This document shows, in pieces, positions 42,511-54,460 of a stretch of 64,000 bases of DNA. The position numbers were made by a program, and so were the translations under genes. A model generated the notes under the pieces. That model was given only the letters and a program-made list of their open reading frames with translations, did no database searches and was not told the DNA's origin. The stretch is taken from assembly GCA_947095535.1 (NCBI GenBank), contig OX352772.1, positions 272,689,940 to 272,753,939 of the forward strand, given 5' to 3'. The stretch's first letter is position 1; every line of letters begins with the position of its first letter. The stretch comes from Poecilobothrus nobilitatus. Its lineage: Eukaryota; Arthropoda; Insecta; Diptera; Dolichopodidae.

Positions 42511-42849
42511 GTTCACTTAATCTAGGACATCTTCCAATTACACCAATTATTGACATTATAGATTTTTTTAATTTTTCAGTATGTATTTTCCAAGCCAGGT
42601 CTTCATCAATGTATAATCCCAAATATTTGGCTGATTCAACTCTTTTTATCGGTTGTTGATTGATGTTGATTGATAAATCAATATTTGCTTTATTTTTTTG
42701 CTTGAATAATATGAACTCAGTTTTGGAAACGTTAATTGTTAATCTGCTAAATTTTAACCACTCGCTGACTTTATGTAGGTCACCATTGATGATTTCTTCC
42801 AGTTGATTGGTGTATTTGCTTTTATATAAAATTATTTTATCGTCAGCAA
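42511..42849 (-). pseudogene. Jockey-like LINE RT, 3' piece (unit 2)
   Basis: This is the same fragment as 37839-38179, with ADDKIILYKSK-type sequence directly after the FADD codons. Its right end is the 12-bp repeat TATCGTCAGCAA (42838-42849), the left target duplication of the inserted LINE. Confidence 0.75.
42838..42849. repeat. Left 12-bp target duplication of the I/Loa-like LINE
   Basis: TATCGTCAGCAA is found here and at 45847-45858 on the other side of the LINE. The tandem copy at 38168-38179 is the same site. On the - strand it encodes the RT FADD motif. Confidence 0.8.
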
Positions 42850-44066
42850 TAAAAACTTGTGTTGCTCTCTATGCTTGCAATAAAACCATGGGAAAGAAAT
42901 GGGGTATGCAGCCAAAGATGGCGCTTTGGACGTACACAGCCGTGGTTCGCCCAATCCTTACCTATGGATCGCTGGTGTGGTGGCCAGCGATGAATCGGAA
43001 ATACAATATAACAAAACTAAATAGAATACAGAGATCGGCATCTGTGGGCATCACAGGAGCACTGCGATCGTGTCCGTCTGATGCTCTGAATACTATTTTA
43101 TTTCTTTTACCCCCAGATCTATACATTAAGTATGTTGCAACGTGTAGTGCAGTTCGACTCAGAGAAACTGGGTGGTTTGCTACTAAACCATATGGCCACG
43201 GTAATATTCTGAAGATATTTCCAAGGGACTTTATACCAACCCTGACCGACTACACTATTCCCAAAATAAACTACAGGAGTAATTTAGTCGTAGAATTTCC
43301 GTCTAGAGCGGAATGGAAGGGCGATAATGTGACAAAGCATTTCGATGTCACTATCTTCACCGACGGATCCAAGATGAAGGAAGGAGTTGGTGCTGGCATT
43401 TTCTCGGAGAAACTCAACATTTCAAAATTCTACAAACTCCCCGACACAGCTAGCATCTTTCAGGCGGAGATACTAGCAGTTAGAGAGGCTGCTCGAATTC
43501 TGAACGAAAACAACACACAAATGAGAACGATCGCCATTTGTGTGGACAGTCAATCCGCGATCAAGGCCATTAACGCGAACATCACAACCTCTAAGCTTGT
43601 TAGACAGTGCCAAGAGGAAATTGCCCTAACAAGCGAAAAGTTAAACATAACCTTCTTATGGGTGCCTGGGCATAGCAATATTGAAGGAAATGAAAAAGCT
43701 GACGAACTAGCAAAGAAAGGAGCTACTCAGAACACTAACTCCCCGGAAAGTTACCGGAGAGTTAGTTGCCCAATCAGTACCGTCAAGGAACGGATCCTTT
43801 CTTTGTATATAGCGAAATCACAAAATAGGTGGAGCAATCTGAGCAATTGCACCATATCTAGAACATTGTGGCCCACATACAACAAAAGGAGATCAATCGA
43901 GTTGATATCCAAATCCCGCATAGACATAGCCAGACTAGTAGCAATCATCACAGGCCACTGGCCAGTGGGCACGCATGCGGCTAAATTAGGACTCCCACAC
44001 AACACCTCATGCAGGAGCTGCAAAGAAGCAAACGAAAGTGAGAATCTAGAACACTTTCTTTACTTT
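42850..44066 (+). pseudogene. I/Loa-like LINE, ORF2 3' part with RNase H (unit 2)
   Basis: The ORF at 42807-44087 is open through RT thumb, RNase H and the CRSCKEANESENLEHF zinc-finger start, then runs into MULE sequence at about 44067 and ends there. All RNase H acidic residues and the His are present. The frame is not shifted here, unlike unit 1. It is still a chimera and a 5'-truncated copy. Confidence 0.8.
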
Positions 44067-45046
44067 TTAAACACAGAAGTGGAATGATACATGAAGCTAG
44101 CAAACTATTAGAAAAAGGTCAAATCACAACTAAGTCGTTTTTAAATAGGATGGTTTATCCCGAAAACGACATTTGTTATGAAATGGAGCCCTACGAAGAT
44201 ATTTTTGAAAATATCCTTAAAAGTGAAGAATGTGAAAATGAGAGCAACGAAGATGAAAATGTTAATTGGTTTTTTAAGAATTGATTTTTTTTTTTATATT
44301 TTAATTCATTTTTGAATTAAATTTTTTTATTATTTTGGACGATATTTCATTTCGTTTTATAATTTGTTTGGTTCTAATTTCATTCTTTTTGTATCTTATT
44401 TCACTAAATATTTGGATGTTATTTCATTTTTGATAAAGTAAAAAAAAAACACAAATTTTTTGGATCTTATTTCATTTTCCACTTTTGGATGATATTTCAT
44501 CTGACGCTATTGCATGTAGCCTGTAATTTATATAAAATGAAATTTATAAATTTACTTATTTAAAATTGTGATCACAAATTGTCCGGCAATTATAACTATT
44601 TTGTAAAATACAATTTTCTTTTTCGCTTCATAACAAAATTGTCATAGAAATTACTGGGGACAAACATTGACAAATTTTATAGATTTTACATTTCGTCGTG
44701 TGGATAACTGATTGTCGTAAGTTGAATTTTTGGACAATTTTACATTATGAAAGTTTCTGAAGTAATTTTTTCTGCTCTTTTAAATGCTGTTGTCCGTTTT
44801 TCGATATATTCTACCGTTAGCTAGATATTCAATATTAAATTGTCGTATGTAGTTAGTTTATAACAGTTTTAATATTAATTTGTCGTATGTATTTGCTCTT
44901 TCCAGTAATAAATTGTCGTATGTTTAACATACAACATTTTAATACAAGATTATAATAAGAAATTGTTGTATGGCTTAACATACCACACATAAATATTCAA
45001 TATAAATATTAATTTGTCGTATGTTAATAGCAAATTACATGTAAAC
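44067..45046 (+). pseudogene. MULE C-terminal and block M piece inside the LINE (unit 2)
   Basis: This is the same as 39396-40375: transposase C-terminal frame 44084-44284, terminal-like end at about 44500, motif cluster to 45046. Confidence 0.75.
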
Positions 45047-45846
45047 AACACACAAATGAGAACGATCGCCATTTGTGTGGACAGTCAATCCGCGATCAAG
45101 GCCATTAACGCGAACATCACAACCTCTAAGCTTGTTAGACAGTGCCAAGAGGAAATTGCCCTAACAAGCGAAAGGTTAAACATAACCTTCTTATGGGTGC
45201 CTGGGCATAGCAATATTGAAGGAAATGAAAAAGCTGACGAACTAGCAAAGAAAGGAGCTACTCAGAACCCTAACTCCCCGGAAAGTTACCGGAGAGTTAG
45301 TTGCCCAATCAGTACCGTCAAGGAACGGATCCTTTCTTTGTATATAGCGAAATCACAAAATAGGTGGAGCAATCTGAGCAATTGCACCATATCTAGAACA
45401 TTGTGGCCCACATACAACAAAAGGAGATCAATCGAGTTGATATCCAAATCCCGCATAGACATAGCCAGACTAGTAGCAATCATCACAGGCCACTGGCCAG
45501 TGGGCACGCATGCGGCTAAATTAGGACTCCCACACAACACCTCATGCAGGAGCTGCAAAGAAGCAAACGAAAGTGAGAATCTAGAACACTTTCTTTGCAA
45601 ATGTCCGGCCCTAGCTGGAGCCAGACGTCTCTCACTCGGCAAGCCGTTCTTCCACAACCTCAGCGAGCTTTCTAAACACAAAATCAAAGAACTGATCTTG
45701 TATCTAAACCGCTCGGGTTGGATATAAAACCGCAAACAATCTAAAAACACGGGTCACATGAGTGCAGTGGTATCAAAATGGCGCAATCTAGTGCTAATTG
45801 AGACCTTCAAGCAGCATCGTGAAGGTCACCACCATACCTACCTACC
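45047..45846 (+). pseudogene. I/Loa-like LINE RNase H, zinc finger and 3' end
   Basis: The frame 45014-45727 continues to the true end of ORF2. RNase H from ICVDSQSAI, WVPGHSN and EKADELAKKGA is followed by a CCHC finger CRSCKEANESENLEHFLCKC and a short tail ending NRSGWI. A 3' UTR of about 100 bases ends in CCTACCTACC. That is a short-repeat tail in place of poly(A), as in the Loa/I group. The right target duplication follows at 45847. Confidence 0.8.
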
Positions 45847-45858
45847 TATCGTCAGCAA
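45847..45858. repeat. Right 12-bp target duplication of the I/Loa-like LINE
   Basis: TATCGTCAGCAA is identical to 42838-42849. It follows the CCTACC tail directly. Confidence 0.8.
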
Positions 45859-46795
45859 ACATTGAATAATGCCCTTTTAGTCCAATTTGGTTGAAACTAT
45901 TTACATAAGCTAAGTAAAGAATTGGACCAAGAACTGTGCCCTGAGGAACTCCAATTGGTAAACTTGCTTCTTCACTAATGGAATAATTTATTCTCGTTTT
46001 AATTTTACGATCTTCCAAATAGAACTTAAATAGATTCGCTGCAATTCCTCTAATACCAATATTAAAAAGATTATTTAGTAGTATATCATGATTCACGGTG
46101 TCGAATGTTTTTTTTAAGTCTAAAAGGATAGCAACAGCGTAGTTGTTGTTATCTAATGCCGTGTTTATAAAATTAACAACTTCGACTGCAGCTGATTCTG
46201 TACTACTTCCATTTAGAAAACCAAATTGGTGGTCGTCAATTAGATTGGAGTTAGAAAGGAACATAATTAGACGACGTTTAATAACTTTTTCAATGATTTT
46301 AGATAGACAATTTGTTAAAGATATTGGTCTATAGTTGTTACAGTCTGCATTATTTCCTGATTTATAAATCGGAGTGATAATACATTCTTTAGCCGCGTCT
46401 GGAAATTCTCCAGTATGTAAAATTTCATTTGTTATATCAGCAAGTTTGTTGGATGTTAAATGCCCGATAGATTTGATGTGTTTTATTGAAATACCGTCAG
46501 GTCCAGGCGATGAATTAGATTTAAAAGTGTTTATGATTTCCATTATTTCATTGCTATTTGTTGGCATAAGGAATATTGTATTCTCATTTGTGAATAGATG
46601 TGGACCTATTTCATTATTTACTTGGTTGCTAAATTGTTTGTCTAAAACGCTTCCAATGGTAGCAAAATGATTATTTAAAATGTTTGCTGCTTCTAAATCA
46701 GATTTAGAGATGTCACCGTTGCTATTAGTCAAATGAATTTTCAGTTTCCCCTTGGAACTATTAAGATTTAACTGTTCGTTAATAATTTTCCACAT
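45848..46795 (-). pseudogene. Jockey-like LINE reverse transcriptase, 5' piece
   Basis: The - strand frame shows the RT blocks in order: SSPGPDGISIKHIK, CIITPIYKSGN, NYRPISLTNCLSKIIEKVI, HQFGFLNGSS, ILLDLKKTFDTVNHDIL with the first catalytic Asp, LPIGVPQGTVLGPILYLAYV and finally MFADD. There the other LINE is inserted. It is in phase with the endonuclease frame to its right and separated from it by one TAA. The missing 3' half is at 42849-42511. Confidence 0.85.
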
Positions 46796-47896
46796 TTATT
46801 GGGGTTTTGTGGCTTCACTTATTTGATTATTAAAGAAATTTTCCTTTGCTTCTTTTACCAGTTTTTGAGTAAAATTTTTGATTCTTATGTATTTATTTTG
46901 TAGATTCACGTTGTTCTTGTTTTTACGAAGTTTAGCGTAAAGTTTGTTTTTTCTCTTTATTACGCTGAGTATAAAAGAGGTAATCCAAGGGTTTTGTTTT
47001 CTTCTTCTAACTGTTATGGTTGATGATGCCAATGATTTACTTTCCTTTAAACATTCCGTGAGTCCATTGTAAGAATTACACATTTGAACTTTGTGTGCGA
47101 CTAAGTTTTGAAACACTTCCCAATTTGTGTTAACAATATTTGCCCGTATCATTGGTTCAGGATTAATATCACATTTTTCAATACTAATATTCAATATTTT
47201 GTGATCACTAATAGGATTATCAGATGACTTGATCAATATTTTGAAAGTTTTAGAGTTGGAAATAACATGATCAATAATGCTTCCATGATTACAATCAGAT
47301 TGACAATTGCAGTTAACGGCTAGACGAGTAATTCCGCTTATAGTGGTGTTATTGCATATATTGAAATTATATGATTCAACTATGTTCTTATAAGTATTAG
47401 TAAGATCATTAATTGTAAGTAAATCAATATTGGTATCTCCCACTATGATACAGTTTTTATTAAACGTATTAAGAAGGATTCCAAGTGAATTGGCGTAATC
47501 ATTCTTATCATTATCAGGTGCATTATACATAGTAAAAATTTTTAGGTTAGGCTGACAGTTCAGTAATATTATTCCAATAGGATTAAATTTAACATTTATT
47601 GATTCAGGTAATGAAAGAGTAGAAAATGAAATTGAATCTTTTATATATATTGCGGTACCACCTCCTCTGTTATTATCTCTGCAAGAATGTACTGCCGCAT
47701 ACTCAGGGATTTGCATAAGCGGAATTTCAGATGAGTATATCCATGTTTCATTTAAAATAACAATATCTGGAATGTGCAATTTAATCATTAAAATTAGATC
47801 AACTAGTTTTTTTCTCATACTTCTAATATTTACATACAGAATTTTTATTGATTTCTTTTTGTTAAAATTATTATTTCTGTCCGTCATAATGATCAA
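46796..47896 (-). pseudogene. Jockey-like LINE endonuclease domain
   Basis: The 366-codon frame is an apurinic-endonuclease-like (EEP) domain. It shows IKILYVNIRSM with the Asn, VILNETW with the Glu, GGGTAIYIK, YNAPDNDKND, VGDTNIDLL with Asp/Asn, SIIDHVISN and ISDHKIL with the catalytic Asp-His. The enzyme nicks the target DNA to prime reverse transcription. The stop at 46798-46796 is directly followed in phase by the RT frame (MWKIINEQ), so one nonsense change split ORF2. The start region touches the poly(T) of the next LINE, so the 5' end may be incomplete. Confidence 0.85.
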
Positions 47897-47917
47897 ACCA
47901 TTGAAAAAAATTATGCG

Positions 47918-47948
<31 letters not shown>

Positions 47949-49985
47949 TATATTTATATGTTATGATTTTACAGTTATGATTTTACAATATACTAGACTT
48001 AGACAATAACTTAAAATTGGTATAAAAGTCTTAGCAATTATAATAATTATATGTATTGTTATAAAGTATAAATACAAAAATTAAATATATATACAATATT
48101 ATTATTATATCCTAATTTAGTTTTAATTAATTTTACTTATAATTCTAACAATCTTTTGAGTAAAACTGAATCATTTTTTAATAAACATTTCAATTTAAAT
48201 GTGAAGCTGCGTATGTTACTGCATTTCTTTAATTTCTCAGGAAGACACTTATAAATTCTTATTGAAGAGCAAAAATTACTGTTTTTAGCCAATTCGGTTC
48301 GAGTTTTTTGATGACATAACTTTCCCATATTTCTTGTGTTATAGTTGTGAATATTCCTTCTCTTTTGTAACAACGTTTTGCTTTTAGTGACACCATTTTC
48401 TATTTTATGAATTATTTTAGCTTTTTCTAAAATTATTAATTCATCTAATTTAAGGAAACCAGTACTTTTGTATAGATTATCAGATGGAGTACGCCAATTC
48501 AGCCTGTATAGTATCTTGATTGTTTTATTTATTACTATGTTTACTTTATTCTTCAATGAATTTGTACAACATGACCATGTCCCCACATTGTATCGTATAT
48601 GAGATATAATGTGAGCATGAAATAATAATTTAGCTGATTTATCATCTAATATAATACCGCTTCTTCTAATAGCACCTAGTAATGGCATTATCTTTTTTAA
48701 TATGCCATTAACATGATCACTCCAGGATAATTTGTCATCTATTATAATACCAAGATATTTATAACTTTCTTCTCTTATTATTTCTCTGCTATCAATACAA
48801 ATTTTGGGATTGATATCAGGTTTGTTGCATCGTTTAAAAATCATGTATTTTGTTTTTTCAACATTCACAGTTAATTTATTTCCATTCACCCATTTCATAT
48901 ATTTCTTCAAATCCTCATTAGCCAATTCTTCTAACAACTCAGCATTTTTTGCTGAATAGATAAGCAATGTATCATCAGCAAATATTTTATAATCAGCTTT
49001 TATATTAGCAAATTGCATATTATGTACATACAATAGATATAAAGTAGGACCAAGAACCGATCCTTGTGGTACTCCTATAGTAATGGCACGTTCATTACTA
49101 CAAACACCATTAACTTTGGTTTTGATAAATCTGTTTTGCAAATACGCTCTCAGTAATACATGAGGCAGACCTCTTATTCCAATTTCATGTACTCTGTTTA
49201 ACAATATCTGATGGTCCACTGTATCGAATGCTTTACTTAAGTCAACAAAGACCGAGCATACATAGTTTCCTTTATCGAGATTATCAATAATAGATCTTAT
49301 AGAATCGTTGATAGCTACATCTGTGCCATGCGATTTTTGGAATCCAAATTGATTGATATCAAATCCCCCTGAACATTTAATAAATTCACATATTCTTTTA
49401 TTGATTATTTTTTCAAATATTTTACTCAAGCAGCTAGTAAGTGTTATAGGCCGATAGTTAGATGTATCCAAAGGAGAACCACTTTTGTATATTGGAATCA
49501 CAGTACTACATTTTAATGAACTAGGATAATCACCTGTTCGAAAGCTATCATTAACAAAGTTACTAATTAACGGCGATATTATATTAGCAACAGCTTTTAA
49601 ATCTTTTGCTGCTATATTATCCGACGCAGGTGAATTATCTTTTAGATTCATAATAACATTATACACTTCTTGATCATTAGTAGGTACCAGGAACATAGAA
49701 CGTTCATTTATCGTGTTTTTTATTATATTTCCTTCTTCAGTTTGAATTTTATCCGCTAATTTTTTACCGGCATTACTAAAATACTCATTAAAGCCGTTAG
49801 CTATGTCTTTGTTATTAATTAACAGTTCACTATTATATCGTATTTCCTTAATTATTTTGTTACAATCTGATTTTTGGTTTATAATCTGAGAATTCAAGAC
49901 ATTCCATATCTTTCTAGTATTAGATCCAGCTGCTTGCAATTTTCTATTAAAATATGTTTGCTTTGCTTTTTTTAGATGTACCTAA
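47918..49985 (-). mobile_element. Second Jockey/CR1-like LINE, 5'-truncated, with poly(A)
   Basis: A 29-base poly(T) run at 47918-47946 is the poly(A) tail of a - strand LINE whose RT gene lies at 49985-48137, with a 190-base AT-rich 3' UTR. The 5' end is cut near 49985, upstream of RT, so the endonuclease is absent. No clear target duplication was found. Confidence 0.75.
48137..49985 (-). CDS. Reverse transcriptase of the second LINE
   Basis: The frame is uninterrupted for over 600 codons (ATG at 49939, open a little further upstream). RT blocks: NLKDNSPASDNIAAKDLK, STVIPIYKSGSPLDTSNYRP, FEKIINKRI, NQFGFQKSHGT, SVFVDLSKAFDTVDHQILL with the first Asp, ITIGVPQGSVLGPTLYLLYV, YKIFADDTLLIY with the catalytic pair and NVEKTKYMIF. 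The thumb and a basic C-terminal tail follow. This is the best preserved LINE gene in the window. It differs clearly from the LINE at 45848-47896. Lacking the endonuclease, it is still a dead copy. Confidence 0.85.
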
Positions 49986-50249
49986 CTATTTGTGTTGTTT
50001 TTTTTTTTTTTTCTACTTTAACTATTTAAAGAAGATAAAAGAAAAAAACTAATGATTATTGTCGGTGTGTCGTGTAAGATATTTTTTGTTTGTAAGAATG
50101 TTCAAAAAAAAAAATATGAATGAAAAGAAGACAACCAGGAAATTAAAGCTGTGGAAGTACTTAACGACTAACATGTTGCTTAAGTGCATTGTATGTTGCA
50201 TAATCTGTGAAGAATAAAAAAAAGAAAAAAATCCAAGTCTATTGAAATA
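49986..50249. other. Spacer resembling the DNA left of the Polinton
   Basis: The part 50020-50190 (TAAGAATGTT, AAAATATGAATGAAAAGAAG, TAACATGTTGCTTAAG) resembles 21470-21610. No gene is seen. Confidence 0.5.
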
Positions 50250-50919
50250 ATGACAAATTTTGATTTTGAACTTATTTGTGGAAAAAGGATTGATAATAAA
50301 TTACTTTACGTTTTAGAACAAAAGCAGCTATATAGAAAAAAATTTAGTTATAAAAATAAAAATTATTATAATTATTATAAAAAAAATTGCAAATCTAAAA
50401 TGATAATTTTGGAAAACCACAATTGTGTGAAGCCAGCCAAATACATTGAGCATAACCACAACAATCAGGAGACAGAATACATGGAATTAAAAGCATTATA
50501 TTTAATTAAAACACAACGTATTGATTCAGCAAATGTTTTAAATGAAATTAATGCTTTGAGTGGAATACGCTCTACGTACCGCATAGTTTGCGAAAAGTAA
50601 TATTTCTATAATGAATTTAAATATTTCTGTTATTAACAACTATATTTTTTTTTGTTTTCAACGAAATTTCTATTAGCAATCAAAAAGCCACAAAAAATAT
50701 TTCATTTCAAAAAATTAAACGAAACCTTCAGCACTTAACGAGCAAAACTTTTGTAACATTATAAAATCTATAATTGAGAACATAACACCAAGTGAACAGA
50801 ATTATGTAATAGATGGAACATTTAAAATTGTACCTTTTGGATGCTTTAAACAATTATTAATTATTCATATTGAATATTTACACCAAGTAAGCATATTTGG
50901 AATATATACTCCCTTCACC
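50250..50919 (+). pseudogene. MULE transposase, copy E, N-terminal part
   Basis: The FLYWCH-like frame 50250-50600 (116 residues) is followed by about 50 codons with VIDGTFKIVPFGCF (Asp codon 50812-50814). This copy keeps the first catalytic Asp that is lost in copy A. The frame reaches the MITE insertion (CCCTTCACC at 50911-50919) and the rest is missing. A GT-rich spacer between the two parts (50600-50750) could be an intron. Confidence 0.7.
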
Positions 50920-51236
50920 GGCGTAGGGAAATAACTTCGAAACCAAAAATGAAATAACTTCGACTAAAAATTTTTGTTTTTGTCAAGGTTATTTCATAAA
51001 AGGAATAATAATAGGAAAATTCTGGAAAAACGGGCAACTCTGATTTTGTAACCAACTTCAAAATCTTTTCTAATTACATATTTACATACATTTTAATCAA
51101 TTTATTATAACAAAACATATTATAAGATCATATTTCATTTTTATTTTGTTATATTTATTTAATTTTGTCGACATTATGAAATAACTTCGTCAAATTAAAA
51201 ACGAAATAACTTCGACTGAAAATTTTGGTTTTTTGT
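50920..51236. mobile_element. MITE copy inside MULE copy E, right-truncated
   Basis: The element starts GGCGTAGGGAAATAACTTCG directly after CCCTTCACC, the same site and orientation as 3873-4234. It is cut at about 51236 where Harbinger flank sequence begins. Confidence 0.75.
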
Positions 51237-51237
51237 A

Positions 51238-51763
51238 TAAATAAATATATTGGTTCTTGTTTCATTTTTTTAAATTTCTAAATTAAATCCAAATATATTT
51301 TTGGTTCATATTTCATTTTCTTTAATTTCTAAATTTTTGTTTTACACATATCGATCTTATAACGGGAAAAGACTTTAAATGACTGTATGATCTATTTTAC
51401 ATGTACAAAACAAGTTTGTTTGTTTTTTTTAAATAATTTTATTGTTGTATATTTGTTGCTGCATCGCACGTTGAATTGCGCGTTGCAAATTTCATGATGA
51501 TTTCTTTCCGTCCCTAAAAAATAAAAAGATTTAAAATTTTTTATAAACATGATATATGATACAAATATTATTTTAAATTCTGTCCAATTGCCACGGAACA
51601 GCTCCTTTGTCCATAAAATATTCAGAAAATCTAAAAAATTTTTTATTTTTATTTAGAAATTTATTAAAATTGAATATATAGTTAACCATATCCTCAACTC
51701 TTTAGCATTATAAGGGAGTTTTGCATTGTAAGTCAGCAAGGGTTCGAACATTTCGTTTTCTGA
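51238..51763 (-). pseudogene. Harbinger 3' end remnant
   Basis: This matches the downstream flank and last exons of the - strand Harbinger copies (compare 59353-59630), with the stop near 51576 and the exon end near 51763. The rest is replaced by errantivirus 2. Confidence 0.7.
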
Positions 51764-51789
51764 ACAAGACAAATAAATAAGAGATTATC

Positions 51790-52832
51790 ATATTAAGAAC
51801 AATCACAGAGGCATAAACGAAACATTGAACCACTTAAAAAGGAAATATTACTTTCCGTTTCTAAAAAATAAAATTCAAAAAACAATAAATAATTGTGAAA
51901 TCTGTAACAGATTTAAATATGACAGACATCCAGTCAAATTAAAATTCGAAAAAACTGAAATCCCTACAAAATCTTTAGACATAATACATATCGACATGTA
52001 TACAATAAATAACTCTTTGAACTTAACAATAATCGATAAATTCTCTAAATTTGCATCAGCTTACCCTCTAGAAACCAGGAATAGTCTTAATATTGTCAAA
52101 TCAATTAAACATTTCATAAGCCTTCACGGTATTCCTCTAAAAATTGTATGTTGTCAAGGTGGTGAATTTACTGCCAATATTTTCAAAGATTTTTGCCTTC
52201 AATATAATATCAATGTTCACTATACTTCCTTTCAACAATCCTCATCTAACTCACCTATTGAACGTCTTCATTCTACAATTACCGAAATTTATCGAATCAT
52301 TTTAAATAAAATTAAAGAAAATAATATTGAAATAAACCACTTAGATATTCTAAACGAATGCTTAACAACCTATAATAACTCAATACACTCTTCGACAAAA
52401 TTTACTCCTTTTGAACTGTTTTATGGAAAAACCTCCAAATTTAATGATAATGTAAAATTTAATAACGAACATGAATATTTAGAAAAGTTGAATTTATTTA
52501 AACAAGAATTATACCCGAAAATAAAATCGCAATTAGAAAAAATTATGAATCAAAATATTGATAAACTAAACAGTAATAGAGAAGACCCTGTCGAAATAAA
52601 TAAGAAACAAGTAATATTCAGAAAAGAAAACCGTAGAAATAAAATCACTGCTAGATTTAAAAGATGTAGACTTAAGAAAAATAATAAAGTTACAGTTATT
52701 ACAAGAAATAATCAAAAATTACATAAATCCAAAATTAAACGTAAACTTATATTTCAGACTGATACCGCTAGCCCATTTGGAAATGAATGGAAATTCATGA
52801 TATTTCAAATAATAATGGCATTCTCCCTTTAA
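51790..52832 (+). pseudogene. pol: Integrase of errantivirus 2, 5'-truncated
   Basis: The zinc-finger His lies in YHIKNNHRGINET at the very start (about 51790); the Cys pair CEICNRFKYD follows. Catalytic core: IIHIDMYTI (first Asp). The second motif reads KIVCCQGGEF, so the expected Asp is not there. The Glu is in NSPIERLHST. The C-terminal basic tail ends at 52832 and overlaps env by 46 bases. RT and RNase H are missing. The frame from 51825 is clean, but the core mutation and truncation make it inactive. Confidence 0.8.
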
Positions 52833-54440
52833 ACCTTGGTTCGGCAAAAATTATAAAAACTCATATAAACTTCCTTCATATTGTTAAATTGGAACAGTAT
52901 CAACAAAACATAAATAACTTAGAAATTTCTATAAATTCACTAGACAAAATAACCACTTTAGATCAATCTCTCACAATTTCCAAACTAAAATTTGGAACTT
53001 TAAAAGATAAGCTATCTAACTTAATGCCCACATTCCGGAAACGTAGAGGTATAATAAACGGACTAGGAACTCTTATTAAAAGTATCACAGGAAATATGGA
53101 CGCAAATGACGCATTAAAACTAAACGAAGAAATCGAAACTATTATCAAGACAGAAAATAACTTAAAAAACAGTAATTTCAACCAAAATCTTTTGAATAAT
53201 AATATGATCAAACGGTTTGAAAATATCACAAACCACATTAACGGACAACAAACCTCAATAACCCACCATTTGAACGATATCCAAGATCAACTTAGAAATT
53301 CAATAAGGTCTGATAATTCAAAGTTCAAATATCTCCAATTATTACAACAAATTAATTACAATATCATTTAATTACATTAATTACAAGATCATTTAAATAA
53401 TATCGCAGAAGCCGTTATCCTTGCAAAATTGAATATAATATCAAAACAAATTCTAAACCAAAATGAAATTCAGGAAATCCATAATATTTTCCAAAATCAA
53501 AATTTAAGTTTAAAATCTGATGAAAACCTCTGAGATGTTGGAACTTATTATAACAATACAAATATAATTTTTAACATCCAGATTCCTCTAATTTCTAATG
53601 AAACATTTTCATTCTTTCACATCATAACACTTCCTATTCAATCTACTAAAACTATTTCTTCTAAACCTTTCATAATTATAAATGATGATATAATTCAGTA
53701 CTTAGATAAAAAATGTCCAAAAATAGAAAATTTATTTTATTGCAAGGAAAATCCACATAGGGAAAGAGTTCAAAATTCAACATGTATTGGCAACCTAATA
53801 CAAAATAAGCCTACATCATGAGAATCCACATAGGGAAATAGTTCAAAATTCAACATGTATTGGCAACCTAATACAAAATAAGCCTACATCATGTGAATTA
53901 CACAACAGAGAAACGGATTTAGAAATCTTTCAACGTGAACCAAATTATATCGCATTAATCAATATTCCAGAAACAACTATCTTTACAACTTGTTGTACAA
54001 GTCATAAAAAACTTAAAGGCTCTAACAACTGTGAAATAAAAATCAACAGCGTAACATATACATCAGTAATCAATAGCCATTGGGACGAAATAAACATCCA
54101 TCCAACCATTTTTAACAAAATCAATTCAACTTATTCAAATAGTAAAATACTTTTAAAAAAGTTAAATAATTATCAATTTACTGAATTCAAAGCAGATCAA
54201 TCAACAATAATCGAAAGAAATACAATTTACACTTCACTTTCACTAACTGTCGTTACTATATTATTCATAATTACAATTACATTTCATTTAATATTCTTTA
54301 TCCTGTATCGCAAGAAAAAATACTACACCAATCCTATAATACCAGTCAATTTCAAACAACAAGGAATTATAAATGAAAATCAAACCAACATTTTAGCTGT
54401 TCCATCCATCGAACCGACAACTCGATTCATCTGGCCGTAA
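52787..54440 (+). pseudogene. env: Env glycoprotein of errantivirus 2, several breaks
   Basis: The first frame (52787-53371) contains the furin-type site RKRRG and a fusion-peptide-like segment (GIINGLGTLIKSITG). A small duplication near 53360-53390 shifts the frame, and a TGA stands at about 53532. A 73-bp tandem duplication (53748-53820 and 53821-53893) shifts it again. The C-terminal part has a membrane segment near 54250-54310 and ends TRFIWP at 54440. These are the same domains as env of element 1. Confidence 0.75.
53748..53893. repeat. 73-bp tandem duplication in env of errantivirus 2
   Basis: AATCCACATAGGGAAA recurs 73 bases apart and the whole unit is nearly identical. Confidence 0.85.
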
Positions 54441-54450
54441 CATCTATCTT

Positions 54451-54460
54451 AGGGGGGAGG
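54451..54460 (+). other. Polypurine tract of errantivirus 2
   Basis: AGGGGGGAGG lies directly before the 3' LTR. Confidence 0.75.

Larger units (their letters stand above)
40878..45546. repeat. 4.67-kb tandem repeat, unit 2
   Basis: This is a near-identical second copy of 36213-40877. After 45546 the LINE sequence continues to its true 3' end instead of jumping back, so unit 2 is the copy joined to the original right flank. Confidence 0.85.

Noticed and set aside
46143..46670. + strand frames over the LINE RT
   Set aside because: Antisense of the Jockey-like RT.
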